A DNA stretch of 64,000 bases from Candidatus Caccovivens faecavium (GCA_018715545.1 DVLK01000098.1:1-64000), one strand, 5' to 3'; numbered from the stretch's first letter, positions 1-8,950 are shown. Notes: generated from the sequence alone by a model not told the origin. Made by a program: numbers and translations.

Positions 1-80
1 AGAGAGTGTGCGAGGGACAGCCCCTTTGACCACACAGCAACCTACAATTTGCAAGGTGCTAATGGCTGACCGATGGTGCT
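1..80 (+). promoter_or_regulatory. SAM-I-clan (S-box) riboswitch, 5' end cut by window
   Basis: The aptamer core is recognisable: GAGGGA at 12-17, GTGTG (6-10) pairing with CACAC (31-35) as P2, GCAACC at 37-42 and GGTGCTAA at 55-62. The 5' strand of P1 lies before the window. CGATGGT (71-77) can pair with ACCATCG (96-102) as an antiterminator that competes with the terminator just downstream, so the expected action is transcription termination when S-adenosylmethionine is bound. The next large gene is metK, which fits. The long P4 arm of classic S-boxes is not obvious, so a SAM-I/IV variant is possible. Confidence 0.87.
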
Positions 81-94
81 TTAAAAATTTATTT

Positions 95-120
95 AACCAT
101 CGGAAACGATGGTTTTTCTT
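95..120 (+). terminator. Riboswitch-controlled intrinsic terminator
   Basis: AACCATCG (95-102), GAAA loop (103-106), CGATGGTT (107-114), followed by a T-rich tract. The left arm is shared with the proposed antiterminator of the upstream SAM riboswitch. Confidence 0.85.
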
Positions 121-151
121 TACTCTCTTTGGCTTAAAAGGAGGAGAGTAT

Positions 152-223
152 GTGGTGAAAAGAAGTATTAATATACAAGTTTGTGGTTTCAATAAAACTT
201 ACTTTGATAAATATATAAAATAA
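152..223 (+). CDS. Possible small ORF between riboswitch and metK
   Basis: A GTG-initiated frame of 23 residues is preceded by a near-perfect ribosome-binding site (AGGAGG at 139-144, 7 nt before the GTG). It ends 18 nt before metK, which has its own Shine-Dalgarno sequence. The peptide is basic (starts MVKRSINIQV) with one cysteine and matches no family I know. An ATG at 150 in another frame would give only Met-Trp-stop. The strong site argues for translation, but the RBS could also be a relic of a former gene start. Existence is uncertain. Confidence 0.35.
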   Translation: MVKRSINIQVCGFNKTYFDKYIK

Positions 224-241
224 TAAAAAGGAGAGAAAAAT

Positions 242-1336
242 ATGAAAAAGATTGTAACAAGCGAAAGTGTAAATATTGGACATCCAGACAAAACTTGCGA
301 CTATATATCTGATAGTTTCCTTGATGAAGCATTAAAGCAAGATAAATATAGTCAAATGGCGGTGGAGTGCGCAATTAAAAATAATAAACTTTTTATCTAT
401 GGCGAGGCAACAACAAAGGCAAAATTAGATTATGATAAGATTGCCTTAAAAGCTCTTAGAGAAATAGGGTATAATGAAGATTTTGAAATATTAAAAGAGG
501 TTAGCGAGCAAAGTGTCGAGATTAATCAAGCGGTTGTTAAAGATAAGCTTTGCGCAAATGACCAAGGCTTAGTGTTTGGTTATGCCACAATTGAAACGCC
601 AGAGTTTATGCCACTGCCAATTATGGTAGCGCATAAGTTAATGATGAACTATGATGAATTTAGGCGTAAAGATGAAAATTTCTTTTTTGATGCAAAAAGT
701 CAAGTTTCAGTTTTATATGAAGATGATAAGCCTAAGTATATCACAAACATCTTAGTAAGTGTGTCGCATAGCGAAGATATTTCAAACGAAGAGATTTGTA
801 AAAGAATACTAGAAAATGTCGTTTTAAAAACACTTGCAGAATATGAAAATTATTATAACGATAAAACTAAGATTATGGTAAATCCTAGTGGTAGATTTAC
901 CATATATGGAAGCTACGGCGATTCTGGTTGTGTGGGGAGAAAGATTGTTGTAGATAGTTATGGCGGAGTTGCTCATGTTGGAGGCGGATGCTTCTCTTCT
1001 AAAAATGCAACAAAGGTGGATAGAAGCGGGGCGTATTATGCACGATATGTGGCAAAAAATATTGTGGCAAATCGCCTTGCAGAGCGTTGTGAAGTGGAAG
1101 CGGACTATGCGATTGGGCTTGAAAACGCACTTAATATCAATATTGACTGCTTTGGAACTAACAAATTGCCAATGGAAGAGCTTTATGCAATTGTTAAAAA
1201 GAATTTTGATTTTTCTCTTCAAAACATAATAAGAGAGCTTGACCTATTAAAGCCTATCTATAAAAAAACAGCTTGTTTTGGACATTTTGGAAGGGAAGAA
1301 TTTAGTTGGGAGAAGATAAAGAAGATTGCAAAATAA
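242..1336 (+). CDS. metK: S-adenosylmethionine synthetase
   Basis: Makes S-adenosylmethionine from methionine and ATP in the cytosol. Visible family motifs: GHPDK near residue 13 (catalytic His), DQGLVFGYAT near residue 107, DAKSQVSV, NPSGRF, GDSGCVGRKIVVDSYGG, and a glycine-rich loop HVGGGCFSSKNATKVDRS. The loop differs from the usual HGGGAFSGKDPTKVDRS, and at 364 residues the protein is about 30 shorter than most bacterial MetK, so it is a divergent but probably active copy. The ATG is preceded by AAGGAGAG. Expression should be governed by the SAM riboswitch upstream, giving feedback from the product. Confidence 0.95.
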   Translation: MKKIVTSESVNIGHPDKTCDYISDSFLDEALKQDKYSQMAVECAIKNNKLFIYGEATTKAKLDYDKIALKALREIGYNEDFEILKEVSEQSVEINQAVVKDKLCANDQGLVFGYATIETPEFMPLPIMVAHKLMMNYDEFRRKDENFFFDAKSQVSVLYEDDKPKYITNILVSVSHSEDISNEEICKRILENVVLKTLAEYENYYNDKTKIMVNPSGRFTIYGSYGDSGCVGRKIVVDSYGGVAHVGGGCFSSKNATKVDRSGAYYARYVAKNIVANRLAERCEVEADYAIGLENALNINIDCFGTNKLPMEELYAIVKKNFDFSLQNIIRELDLLKPIYKKTACFGHFGREEFSWEKIKKIAK

Positions 1337-1465
1337 AAATAAAAGGTGAAGGTTGAAAATATCGCGAAGAATTTAAAGTTATATAGGGAAAAATTTGTAT
1401 TTTAAAATTCGTTTAGCAGGAAGCTTATAATATTAAAGAATAAATAATCATAATATTTAATTTAT

Positions 1466-1506
1466 AAGTTGAAGAAATATATTTATTTCTTTGACTTATT
1501 TTTTTA
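1466..1506 (+). terminator. Intrinsic terminator after metK
   Basis: A 14-bp stem (1466-1479 with 1484-1497, two G-U pairs, loop TATT) is followed by A and eight T residues. The right arm contains the -35 box of the next promoter (1491-1496). Confidence 0.7.
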
Positions 1507-1519
1507 TATTTGTTAAAAT
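1491..1519 (+). promoter_or_regulatory. Promoter of plsX operon
   Basis: TTGACT (1491-1496), 17-nt spacer, TAAAAT (1514-1519), a good housekeeping sigma match, 44 nt before the plsX start. It overlaps the metK terminator. Confidence 0.65.
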
Positions 1520-1562
1520 ATTTTTGCAAGGATTTGCAAAATCTTTTATTTTGGAGAGAAAT

Positions 1563-2567
1563 ATGAAAGTTGTTGTTGATGCCTTTGGTGGCGATAATGC
1601 TCCTCTTGAAGTTGTTGAGGGGGCAATTCAAGCTGTTAAAGGAAATAAAGACTTAGAGATTATTCTTACTGGCGATGAGAAAAAAATTAAAGAGATTTTA
1701 AAAGGCAGGGATGAGCGCATAACCATTGTGCATGCAAGCGAAGTTATCACAAATGACGACACGCCAACGGTTGCGATAAGACAAAAAAAGGACAGTTCGC
1801 TTGTTAAAGCTTTTGACCTACTTAAAGAAAACGAGGATGTTATTGGACTTGTGTCTGCGGGTAGTACTGGGGCAATCCTATCTGGCGCAATTATGAAGAT
1901 AGGGCGCATTAAAGGTATCTCTCGACCAGCACTTGGACCTATTCTTCCAACTAAAAAGGGAAGCGATGTGATAATTATCGACAGCGGTGCAAACATCGAC
2001 TGCAAGAGCATAAATCTTCTTCATTTTGCTATAATGGGAAGTTGTTATTACTCAATTGTGGAAGGTGTGGAGCATCCGCGCATTGCGCTACTTAACAACG
2101 GAACAGAAGAGCATAAGGGCAACGAACTTGTAAGAGAAACTTATCCGCTTATGAAGAAACTTCCGATAAACTTTGTCGGCAATGTGGAAGGCAAGGAGGT
2201 TATGTCTGGCAATGTCGATGTCATAGTCACTGACGGCTTTGCTGGGAATGCACTTTTGAAGGGTGTGGAAGGCACAGCAAGTGCCATTCTTTCGGTATTA
2301 AAAAGTGAGATTAAGTCTAGACCTATGTCCATGATAGGTGCATTGTTTATGAAAAAGACCTTTAAAGCTCTGAAAACTAAACTTGACGCCAATAAACATG
2401 GTGGGGCACCGTTCTTGGGTGTTAAAAAACTTATAGTGAAAAACCACGGCTCTTGTGGAAGAGATAATATAACCGCTTCCATCAATCAAGTTGTGAAGTT
2501 ACATGAAAATAGGCTGATTGAAAAAATTGAAAAGATGATTGGAGATATGAACATTGAAGAAAATTGA
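1563..2567 (+). CDS. plsX: Phosphate acyltransferase PlsX
   Basis: Converts acyl-ACP and phosphate to acyl-phosphate, the donor for the PlsY acyltransferase in phospholipid synthesis; a peripheral membrane enzyme. The 334-residue protein starts MKVVVDAFGGDNAP, the standard PlsX N-terminus, and contains the IDSGAN segment and NNGTEEHKGNEL region typical of the family. I place the start at 1563 because GGAGAG lies just upstream; the open frame extends 24 codons further without a ribosome-binding site. It overlaps rnc by 14 bp. The fabD, fabG and acpP genes that often lie between plsX and rnc in Firmicutes are absent here. Confidence 0.95.
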   Translation: MKVVVDAFGGDNAPLEVVEGAIQAVKGNKDLEIILTGDEKKIKEILKGRDERITIVHASEVITNDDTPTVAIRQKKDSSLVKAFDLLKENEDVIGLVSAGSTGAILSGAIMKIGRIKGISRPALGPILPTKKGSDVIIIDSGANIDCKSINLLHFAIMGSCYYSIVEGVEHPRIALLNNGTEEHKGNELVRETYPLMKKLPINFVGNVEGKEVMSGNVDVIVTDGFAGNALLKGVEGTASAILSVLKSEIKSRPMSMIGALFMKKTFKALKTKLDANKHGGAPFLGVKKLIVKNHGSCGRDNITASINQVVKLHENRLIEKIEKMIGDMNIEEN

Positions 2568-3183
2568 TGAAAAATTAGGTGTGGAGTTTAAAAATAGAAA
2601 ATATATTGAAGAGGCTCTCACTCATCCGTCAAAATCTAAAAATAACTATCAGCGTTTAGAGTTTTTAGGTGATAGCATTTTAGACTTTTTGGTTGGCGAA
2701 TATCTCTTTAAAAAATCCGATAAATCGGAAGGCGATTTGACGGTGCTACGCGCGCACTTTGTTTCAGAGGAGTATCTTTCTGAGTGTTTCGACAAGCTTG
2801 ATGTAGAGAGTGAGTTAAATTTAGGTAAAAGTTTGCAAGGCAAAGTGACACGCGCCATTAAAGGTGATGTTTTTGAGGCGATAATAGGCGCGATATACCT
2901 TGAAAAAGGCATTGATTTTACGAGAAATTTCATTATCGAAAAGTTAAATTTAGAAAACTTTGAAAATGTTGAAAATGACAACTATAAGTCTGAGCTCCAA
3001 GAACTTGTGCAGGCGAATTTCAAATGCACAATGAAGTATGTGACCGAGCGCGAGGGCGATAACTTTGTGGCGAGTTTCTATATGGATGAGGATAAAATTT
3101 CCACTGGCTATGGCAAAGATAAGATAGGTGCAGAGCAGAATGCCGCCTTTGTTGCCATAAAAAAACTTTTTAAAGACGAGTGA
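2554..3183 (+). CDS. rnc: Ribonuclease III
   Basis: Double-strand-specific endoribonuclease that processes rRNA precursors and structured RNAs. The signature RLEFLGDSILDFL (residues 31-43) carries the catalytic acidic residues, a second acidic cluster GDVFEAIIGAIYLE follows near residue 105, and the C-terminal 70 residues form the dsRNA-binding domain ending in AEQNAAFVAIKKLF. At 209 residues it is slightly short. The start is TTG at 2554, inside the 3' end of plsX, with GGAGAT 8 nt upstream, so the two genes are probably translationally coupled. The order rnc-smc-ftsY is a conserved Firmicutes arrangement. Confidence 0.95.
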   Translation: MKKIDEKLGVEFKNRKYIEEALTHPSKSKNNYQRLEFLGDSILDFLVGEYLFKKSDKSEGDLTVLRAHFVSEEYLSECFDKLDVESELNLGKSLQGKVTRAIKGDVFEAIIGAIYLEKGIDFTRNFIIEKLNLENFENVENDNYKSELQELVQANFKCTMKYVTEREGDNFVASFYMDEDKISTGYGKDKIGAEQNAAFVAIKKLFKDE

Positions 3184-3241
3184 TTTTGAGACTTTTTCTT
3201 TAAATATTTGAATGGAAAAATTGTAAAATATCGAAAATGTT

Positions 3242-3269
3242 TTGTTTAAATGTTTTTATATGATAAAAT
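3242..3269 (+). promoter_or_regulatory. Candidate promoter before smc
   Basis: TTGTTT (3242-3247), 16-nt spacer, TAAAAT (3264-3269), in the 114-bp gap between rnc and smc. AAGGAT precedes the smc ATG. Confidence 0.45.
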
Positions 3270-3297
3270 ATTTTTAGTTTAATTTAAGGATAAAGAT

Positions 3298-6200
3298 ATG
3301 TATTTTAAAAAAATTGAGATGATTGGATTTAAGTCGTTTGCAGATAAGACCACCATTGAATTTAATGGCGGATTTACTGCTATTGTCGGACCTAACGGTT
3401 GCGGAAAAAGTAATGTTTCCGATGCTATTCGCTGGGTGCTTGGTGAGCAGAGCGCCAAATCGCTTCGTGGTGACAATATGCAGGATGTCATTTTTAAAGG
3501 CACGGAAAAGAGAAGAAGTCTATCCTACTGCGAGGTGACATTGACCTTTGATAACACTGACAGATTTTTCAACATCTCATACGATGAGTTAAGCATAACA
3601 AGAAAACTCTATCGCTCTGGCGAAAGTGAATATCAAATAAATAAGAACACTTGCAGGCTTAAAGATATCACCGACCTTTTGTTTGACAGTGGTATCGGTA
3701 AAAATGGTTATTCGGTCATCGGGCAGGGCAAGGTCAGCGAGATTGTCGATGAAAAGCCAGAAGAGCGCCGAGCGATGTTCGAAGAGGCGGCTGGTATTGC
3801 CAAATTTAAGAGCCGAAAGGACGAAGCGGAGCGAAAACTTCAACGCACGCGCGAAAATTTGGTTAGAATTGATGATATTGTTGCCGAAATTGAAAGGCAG
3901 ATGGGGCCACTTAAAAAGCAGGCTGAGGACGCCAAGAAATATTTGGAGTATAAAGGGCAACTTAAAGACTTAGAGGTCAATGCATATATCTATTCCTATG
4001 AAAATGCGCACAATGTTAAGGCGGAGATTAATCAAAGGCTTCAAGGCCTCGCCGAAGAGTTATCTAATCGTCAGGCGGAACTTGAAGATACCTCAGCAAA
4101 GTATGACGAAACGCTTGCCAAAATGGACAAGTTTGATAAAGAAATCTCTCATCTTAATGAGGAACTTCTCCGTGTTACTGTGGAACTTGAAAAACAAGAG
4201 GGTGAAATTAGAGTAATTCGTGAGAAAATCAACTATACGCAAAGAGAGAACGATAGGCTCCACCTTGACCTATCAAACGCTAAAACTATTTTAGAGAATT
4301 GTGAAGAGGCACGCGAGGAGAAAAAGGCAGAGTTAGATAAGCTAACTGAAAGATTAGAAACACTAAAAAAGACCTATGCAGGCTTGTCTAATAAACATCT
4401 TGAAATTGTTGACGAGATGACTTTAAGTGAAAACGAGGCAGGCTTATCTCAACAAAAGTTTATTGACACCTTGGGTTCATTAGCCGATGTCAAAAGTAAT
4501 GCATCGCGCTATGAGGCAGAAAGAAACATATTAAAAGAAAACTTAGAGAATTTAACGAAGAATTTAAGTGAAGCGCAGAGTAAGGTAGAAAGTTTAAGAA
4601 AGTTAAATGACGATACCTCTAAAAATGTCGAACTATTAACTAAATCCTTTGAAGATATCAAAGAAAATTGCAAGGATGTTGCTAGTAAAAACTTCATTTC
4701 CACCAAAAAACTGCGCGACTTAGAGAACGATAAGGCGAACCTTGCCACACAGATTAAGGTGTACGAGAATAGGCGAAAACTTCTTCTTGAAATGCAAGCG
4801 GAGTTTGAAGGCTATGCCTATGCAGTTAAAAAGATTTTAAAGGACAGCGAAAGAAACAGCGCACTTAAAAGCAAAATGGTGGGCGTGCTTGCTTCACTTA
4901 TTAAAGTGCCAGCGCAGTTTGAAACGGCAATTGAGGTGGCACTAGGCGCGGCTGTTCAAAATATCGTCACCTTCAACGAAAATGGCGCAAAGGACTTGAT
5001 TGCATATTTGAAAGAGAACAAGTTTGGGCGCGCCACATTTTTGCCGATTAACTCCATGAAGCGCCGCGACCTTGACGCTAGACTTGTTGCTGGCAAAAAA
5101 GGTGTTTATGGCGTTGCGAGCAAACTTATTGAATATGACAAACAAATAGACAATGTTATCAGCAACTTGCTTGGTGCAACAGTTATTGCTGACACTTTGG
5201 CAACGGCGGTGGAACTAGCACAAGAAAACCGCTTTTCATTTAAAATAGTGACGCTTGACGGCGATGTTGTCAGCACGCAAGGCTCACTCACTGGTGGTAG
5301 TAAGAAGAGCGAGGCGGTTAACCTTATCTCTCGTCAGCGTGAGATTGAAACGCTACTTTCGGAAATCACTAAGTTACAAAAGCAAGAAAGTGAGATGAGT
5401 GCGGAAATTGAAGAGTTAAAAACAGAAACGGCGAATTTGGCGCGTAAGGAAGAGGAATATAATGCTCAGCGTAATGACTGCGAAATCAGACTTGTTAAAG
5501 AGCAGGAAAAGTTGGATGTAATAGGTAAGGACTTACAAGAGGCAGAGGAAGAAGAGAAGGTATATTCCATGGAAAAGACCACCGTTGAGAATAAGATTAA
5601 ACTTATTGACGGCGAACTTAGTGAAATCAACCTTGTGCAGAACGCGCTAAGTGGTAATAAGGAAGATGCCGACCTACTCATCAAGCAAAAGCAGGAAAAA
5701 TCTAATGCGCTTCGTGCAGAGAGAGATAACATTGTCAACAACATGACTACTATAAAAGTGGAGATTGCTTCGTGCGAAGAAAAAGTTAAAAGCATGAGCG
5801 ATGAGTTAGATAGGTTAATAGCTGAAATTGACAAGCAAAACTTGAATGTCGCAACTTTCTCTAAGTCGATAAGCGAAAACGAGGCGTTTATTAACCAAGC
5901 GGAAGAGATGATTAAGGTGCAGATTGAAAATGCTGGACCTTCCACCGCTAAGGATAACATGAACTCTATACGCACAAAGCGAGAAAATTTAGAAAAGGAA
6001 AAGGGTGATATTTCTGCCACACTTAAAAAGTATGATGAGATTAAAACACAAATTCTAGAAGATATTTCACGCATAAATGACAAGAAATATCGCGAAGAGA
6101 TGAACTTATCTAAAGTTGACAGTGAGTTAGAGGCGATGCAGGAGCGTATTTATGAGGAATATAACCTCACATATACTACTTGCCTTGAACATAGACGACC

Positions 6201-6885
6201 AGATTTTGACTATAAAGAAGCCAGCATTGCTATTAATAAGTTGAAGAAAGATATTTCCGCGCTCGGCTATGTCAATGTGCACGCGATTGAGGATGTGGCA
6301 ACGCTCTTAGATAGATATAACGACATGTCCACACAGTCGGCAGACCTTAAAAAGGCGGAAGAAGATTTGGTGACAATCATTAAAGACCTATCAGGCGAAA
6401 TGCTCTCTAAGTTTAACGAAGAGTTTGAAAAGATAAATTCAAGTTTCAAGGTGGTATTCCGCGAACTCTTTGGCGGTGGCAATGCAAGACTTGAACTCAC
6501 CGAAAGCGAGGATCCACTTCTTGCGGGCGTGGAAATTATGGTGCAACTGCCAGGCAAGGCAGCAAACAAACTTTCTCTTCTTTCTGGTGGAGAAAAGACG
6601 CTTACAGCCATTGCGCTTTTGTTCTCAATTTTGCGTTTAAAACCACTTCCATTCTCGCTACTAGACGAAATTGAGGCGGCACTTGACGATGCAAATATCG
6701 AGCGTTTTGCGTTGTATCTTAAAAAACTTTCTGAGTCGACGCAGTTTATCGTCATCACGCACAGAAAGCCGACAATGGAACTTGCGGACAGCCTTTATGG
6801 TGTAACTATGGAAGAGAAGGGCGTGTCGAAGATTGTTTCGGTTAAACTTGCAGACGCTATCAAGCAGGCAGAACAGGCAAATTAA
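3298..6885 (+). CDS. smc: Chromosome partition protein SMC
   Basis: The 1195-residue ATPase condenses and aligns the chromosome as the core of the Smc-ScpAB complex. Walker A GPNGCGKS is at residues 31-38, the Q-loop region follows (GYSVIGQGKVSEI), two long coiled coils flank a central hinge (about residues 500-680, with the GVLASLIKVPAQFETAIEVA segment), and the C-terminal head has the LSGGE signature near residue 1095 followed by Walker B (LLDEIEAALDD). Length matches the family norm. ftsY follows after 9 bp, so the two are likely cotranscribed. Confidence 0.97.
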   Translation: MYFKKIEMIGFKSFADKTTIEFNGGFTAIVGPNGCGKSNVSDAIRWVLGEQSAKSLRGDNMQDVIFKGTEKRRSLSYCEVTLTFDNTDRFFNISYDELSITRKLYRSGESEYQINKNTCRLKDITDLLFDSGIGKNGYSVIGQGKVSEIVDEKPEERRAMFEEAAGIAKFKSRKDEAERKLQRTRENLVRIDDIVAEIERQMGPLKKQAEDAKKYLEYKGQLKDLEVNAYIYSYENAHNVKAEINQRLQGLAEELSNRQAELEDTSAKYDETLAKMDKFDKEISHLNEELLRVTVELEKQEGEIRVIREKINYTQRENDRLHLDLSNAKTILENCEEAREEKKAELDKLTERLETLKKTYAGLSNKHLEIVDEMTLSENEAGLSQQKFIDTLGSLADVKSNASRYEAERNILKENLENLTKNLSEAQSKVESLRKLNDDTSKNVELLTKSFEDIKENCKDVASKNFISTKKLRDLENDKANLATQIKVYENRRKLLLEMQAEFEGYAYAVKKILKDSERNSALKSKMVGVLASLIKVPAQFETAIEVALGAAVQNIVTFNENGAKDLIAYLKENKFGRATFLPINSMKRRDLDARLVAGKKGVYGVASKLIEYDKQIDNVISNLLGATVIADTLATAVELAQENRFSFKIVTLDGDVVSTQGSLTGGSKKSEAVNLISRQREIETLLSEITKLQKQESEMSAEIEELKTETANLARKEEEYNAQRNDCEIRLVKEQEKLDVIGKDLQEAEEEEKVYSMEKTTVENKIKLIDGELSEINLVQNALSGNKEDADLLIKQKQEKSNALRAERDNIVNNMTTIKVEIASCEEKVKSMSDELDRLIAEIDKQNLNVATFSKSISENEAFINQAEEMIKVQIENAGPSTAKDNMNSIRTKRENLEKEKGDISATLKKYDEIKTQILEDISRINDKKYREEMNLSKVDSELEAMQERIYEEYNLTYTTCLEHRRPDFDYKEASIAINKLKKDISALGYVNVHAIEDVATLLDRYNDMSTQSADLKKAEEDLVTIIKDLSGEMLSKFNEEFEKINSSFKVVFRELFGGGNARLELTESEDPLLAGVEIMVQLPGKAANKLSLLSGGEKTLTAIALLFSILRLKPLPFSLLDEIEAALDDANIERFALYLKKLSESTQFIVITHRKPTMELADSLYGVTMEEKGVSKIVSVKLADAIKQAEQAN

Positions 6886-6894
6886 GGAGATAAA

Positions 6895-7791
6895 ATGGGA
6901 CTTTTTAAAAAGATAGGGCAGGCACTTAAAAAAACTAAGGACGCTATCACGCGTAAACTTGATGAACTTTTAAGCCATGGCGAACTCAATGACGAATTTT
7001 TTGACGATTTAACTGATATTTTAATATCTTCCGATGTTGGAGTGAACTCTTCCATGGAAATTGTCGATGAACTTAGAGATGTCTGCCATAAGAAGAAGAT
7101 TAGAAAGGGTGAAGAAGTAAAAAAAGAACTTAAATCAATTTTGAAGCAATATTTCCTTGATGCGCCGAAGATTGAGATTGAGTACCCTTGCATAATCACG
7201 ATTGTAGGCGTCAATGGCGTTGGAAAGACGACAACTATCGGCAAACTTGCCTCATATTTTAAGGACAAGAAAAAGGAAGTTACACTTGTTGCAGGCGACA
7301 CCTTTCGTGCGGCGGCTTCTTCGCAGTTAAACGAGTGGGCAGATAGAACAAAAACAAGAATAATCAAACACGCCGAGGGTGCTGACGCGGCGGCGGTGGT
7401 GTTTGACGGAATATCAAGCGCCAAGGCAAAGAAGACAGATGTACTCATTGTTGACACGGCGGGCAGACTTCACACAAAAACCAACCTTATGGAAGAACTT
7501 AAAAAAATTGATAAAATCATCAATCGCGAATATCCAGAGGCGCATAAATACACCTTTATAGTGCTTGACAGCACCACAGGGCAGAACGCACTTTCGCAGA
7601 TTAAGGCTTTTGATGAGTTTGTGAAGATTGACGGCATAATTCTCACAAAACTTGACGGCACAGCAAAGGGCGGAGTTATCATTGCGATTGAGAAGGAATA
7701 TAAACTTCCAGTTGTCTTTGTCGGCGTGGGCGAGGGCGTGAAAGACCTTGAACTGTTCAACGCCGATGAGTTTGTGGAAGGATTATTTTAA
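6895..7791 (+). CDS. ftsY: Signal recognition particle receptor FtsY
   Basis: GTPase that docks SRP-ribosome complexes at the membrane and hands nascent membrane proteins to SecYEG. N domain residues 1-90, then the G domain with Walker A GVNGVGKTT (about 105-113), GDTFRAAASSQL (about 135), DTAGR (about 187) and TKLDGTAKGG near the end. The 298-residue length shows that the acidic A domain is almost absent, as in many Firmicutes. Its partner SRP RNA is encoded 4.6 kb downstream. AAGGAG precedes the ATG and a strong terminator follows. Confidence 0.96.
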   Translation: MGLFKKIGQALKKTKDAITRKLDELLSHGELNDEFFDDLTDILISSDVGVNSSMEIVDELRDVCHKKKIRKGEEVKKELKSILKQYFLDAPKIEIEYPCIITIVGVNGVGKTTTIGKLASYFKDKKKEVTLVAGDTFRAAASSQLNEWADRTKTRIIKHAEGADAAAVVFDGISSAKAKKTDVLIVDTAGRLHTKTNLMEELKKIDKIINREYPEAHKYTFIVLDSTTGQNALSQIKAFDEFVKIDGIILTKLDGTAKGGVIIAIEKEYKLPVVFVGVGEGVKDLELFNADEFVEGLF

Positions 7792-7832
7792 AGCATTAGG
7801 ACAGGCACCAACTGCGCTTGATACAAAATATG

Positions 7833-7864
7833 AAAATGTTAGCGATTTGCTAGCATTTTTTTTG
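7833..7864 (+). terminator. Intrinsic terminator after ftsY
   Basis: An 11-bp stem (7833-7843 with 7849-7859, one G-U), loop GATTT, then a run of T. It ends the plsX-rnc-smc-ftsY unit. Confidence 0.85.
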
Positions 7865-7963
7865 AGATGTTTCGACCAAAGACTATTTGGGTGTTTTATA
7901 CTCAAACCGCACTCTCTGAGATTCTTCGACAGCGGTCGTTTCACTCCCTTGCTCAGAATGACA
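7859..7963. repeat. Degenerate dispersed intergenic repeat, copy 1
   Basis: Two blocks recur near 22.6 kb: an 18-nt block TTTTTGAGATGTTTCGAC (7859-7876), found there as its exact reverse complement at 22580-22597, and a palindromic block with ends GATTCTTCGAC (7919-7929) and CTCAGAATGAC (7952-7962). The second block resembles a palindrome common between genes in gut Firmicutes assemblies. No transposase is present. Confidence 0.6.
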
Positions 7964-8051
7964 TCGGCGAAAATGAGCAAAAGTGCAGTTTTTGCCTTGG
8001 TCAAGCAAAATTCGACAAAAAACTGCATATAAATCATGCATAGGGGTGTGT

Positions 8052-8753
8052 ATGATTTTTGAGAGTTTTGTTTATTTTTTTAGTCGAATTAGCCTTTTCA
8101 CCAACTTTATCAACACGGTGCAAGGCTTTCCCAAACCGCTTACTCTTGAAGAAGAGAAGGCGGAGTTTGAGAAGATGAAAAGGGGCGACATGAAGGCACG
8201 CGACAAACTGATCAGCCACAATTTAAGGCTTGTTGCTCATGTTGTGAAAAAATACACCAACTCGCTTGAAGTTGACGACCTTTTGTCTGTTGGAACGATA
8301 GGGCTTATCAAGGCAATCGATACCTTTGACTATGATAAAAAGGTGCAACTTTCGACCTATGCGGCAAGATGTATCAACAATGAAATTCTTATGCTTATCC
8401 GCGCCAACAAAAAGCATAAAAATGTGGTATCTTTAAATAGTTTGACAAGTAGTAATGAGGAAGATAACGATTTGGAACTTGAAGATGTGCTCTCATCCGA
8501 CGAAGATGAACTTTTTGAGCAGGTTGACAACAATCTTGTTGTGCAGAAAGTGATGAAAATCATCAAAAGCGAACTTGATGAGAGAGAAAGAGAGATTATC
8601 ATTCTTCGCTATGGCTTAAACGGCAAGCGTGCTTTAACGCAGAAAGAGGTGGCAGATAAACTTGGCATTTCAAGGTCATATATTTCCCGAATTGAAAATA
8701 AGGCGCTGGAAACTATTAAAACAACCCTAGATAAATATAGTGAAACTAATTAG
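8052..8753 (+). CDS. sigK: RNA polymerase sigma factor, SigK-type (late mother cell)
   Basis: The 233-residue protein matches sigma-K: an N-terminal hydrophobic stretch suited to a pro-sequence (residues 1-28, MIFESFVYFFSRISLF), then GFPKPLT, ARDKLISHNLRLVAHVVKKY (region 2.1), DLLSVGTIGLIKAIDTFD and YAARCINNEILM (region 2), and RYGLNGKRALTQKEV with GISRSYISRIENKAL (region 4 helix-turn-helix). It directs late spore coat and cortex genes in the mother cell. The start at 8052 has GGGGTG upstream; the frame is open 23 codons further but without support. The gene is continuous, with no skin-type element. SigE shares many residues, but the N-terminus favours SigK. Confidence 0.87.
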   Translation: MIFESFVYFFSRISLFTNFINTVQGFPKPLTLEEEKAEFEKMKRGDMKARDKLISHNLRLVAHVVKKYTNSLEVDDLLSVGTIGLIKAIDTFDYDKKVQLSTYAARCINNEILMLIRANKKHKNVVSLNSLTSSNEEDNDLELEDVLSSDEDELFEQVDNNLVVQKVMKIIKSELDEREREIIILRYGLNGKRALTQKEVADKLGISRSYISRIENKALETIKTTLDKYSETN

Positions 8754-8950
8754 AATTGTTAACAACATAGTTTTGTTAAAATTAAAATTTAAATTTTATA
8801 ACTAAGCGTAGTTGACGCTGTCGCGACTTAAAGTGGTTTTGATTATATTTCAAACATTCCTATCAAATTGCGTATTTGATGACCATATTTACTTGAAATC
8901 TTAAAAAAATAGAAGTTATTAAATATTTTTATAATATTATGTTAAATATT
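8754..8950. other. Non-coding gap between sigK and the lipoprotein gene
   Basis: AT-rich and without a credible gene. A short hairpin TTAACAA/TTGTTAA near 8760-8780 could act as a weak terminator for sigK. A sequence TAAGCGTAGTTG (about 8803-8814) recurs before the metal exporter gene near 23374. Confidence 0.4.

Noticed and set aside
5466..6083. 205-codon minus-strand frame inside smc
   Set aside because: Shadow of the coiled-coil coding strand; no RBS or promoter and Ser-rich translation typical of antisense reading.
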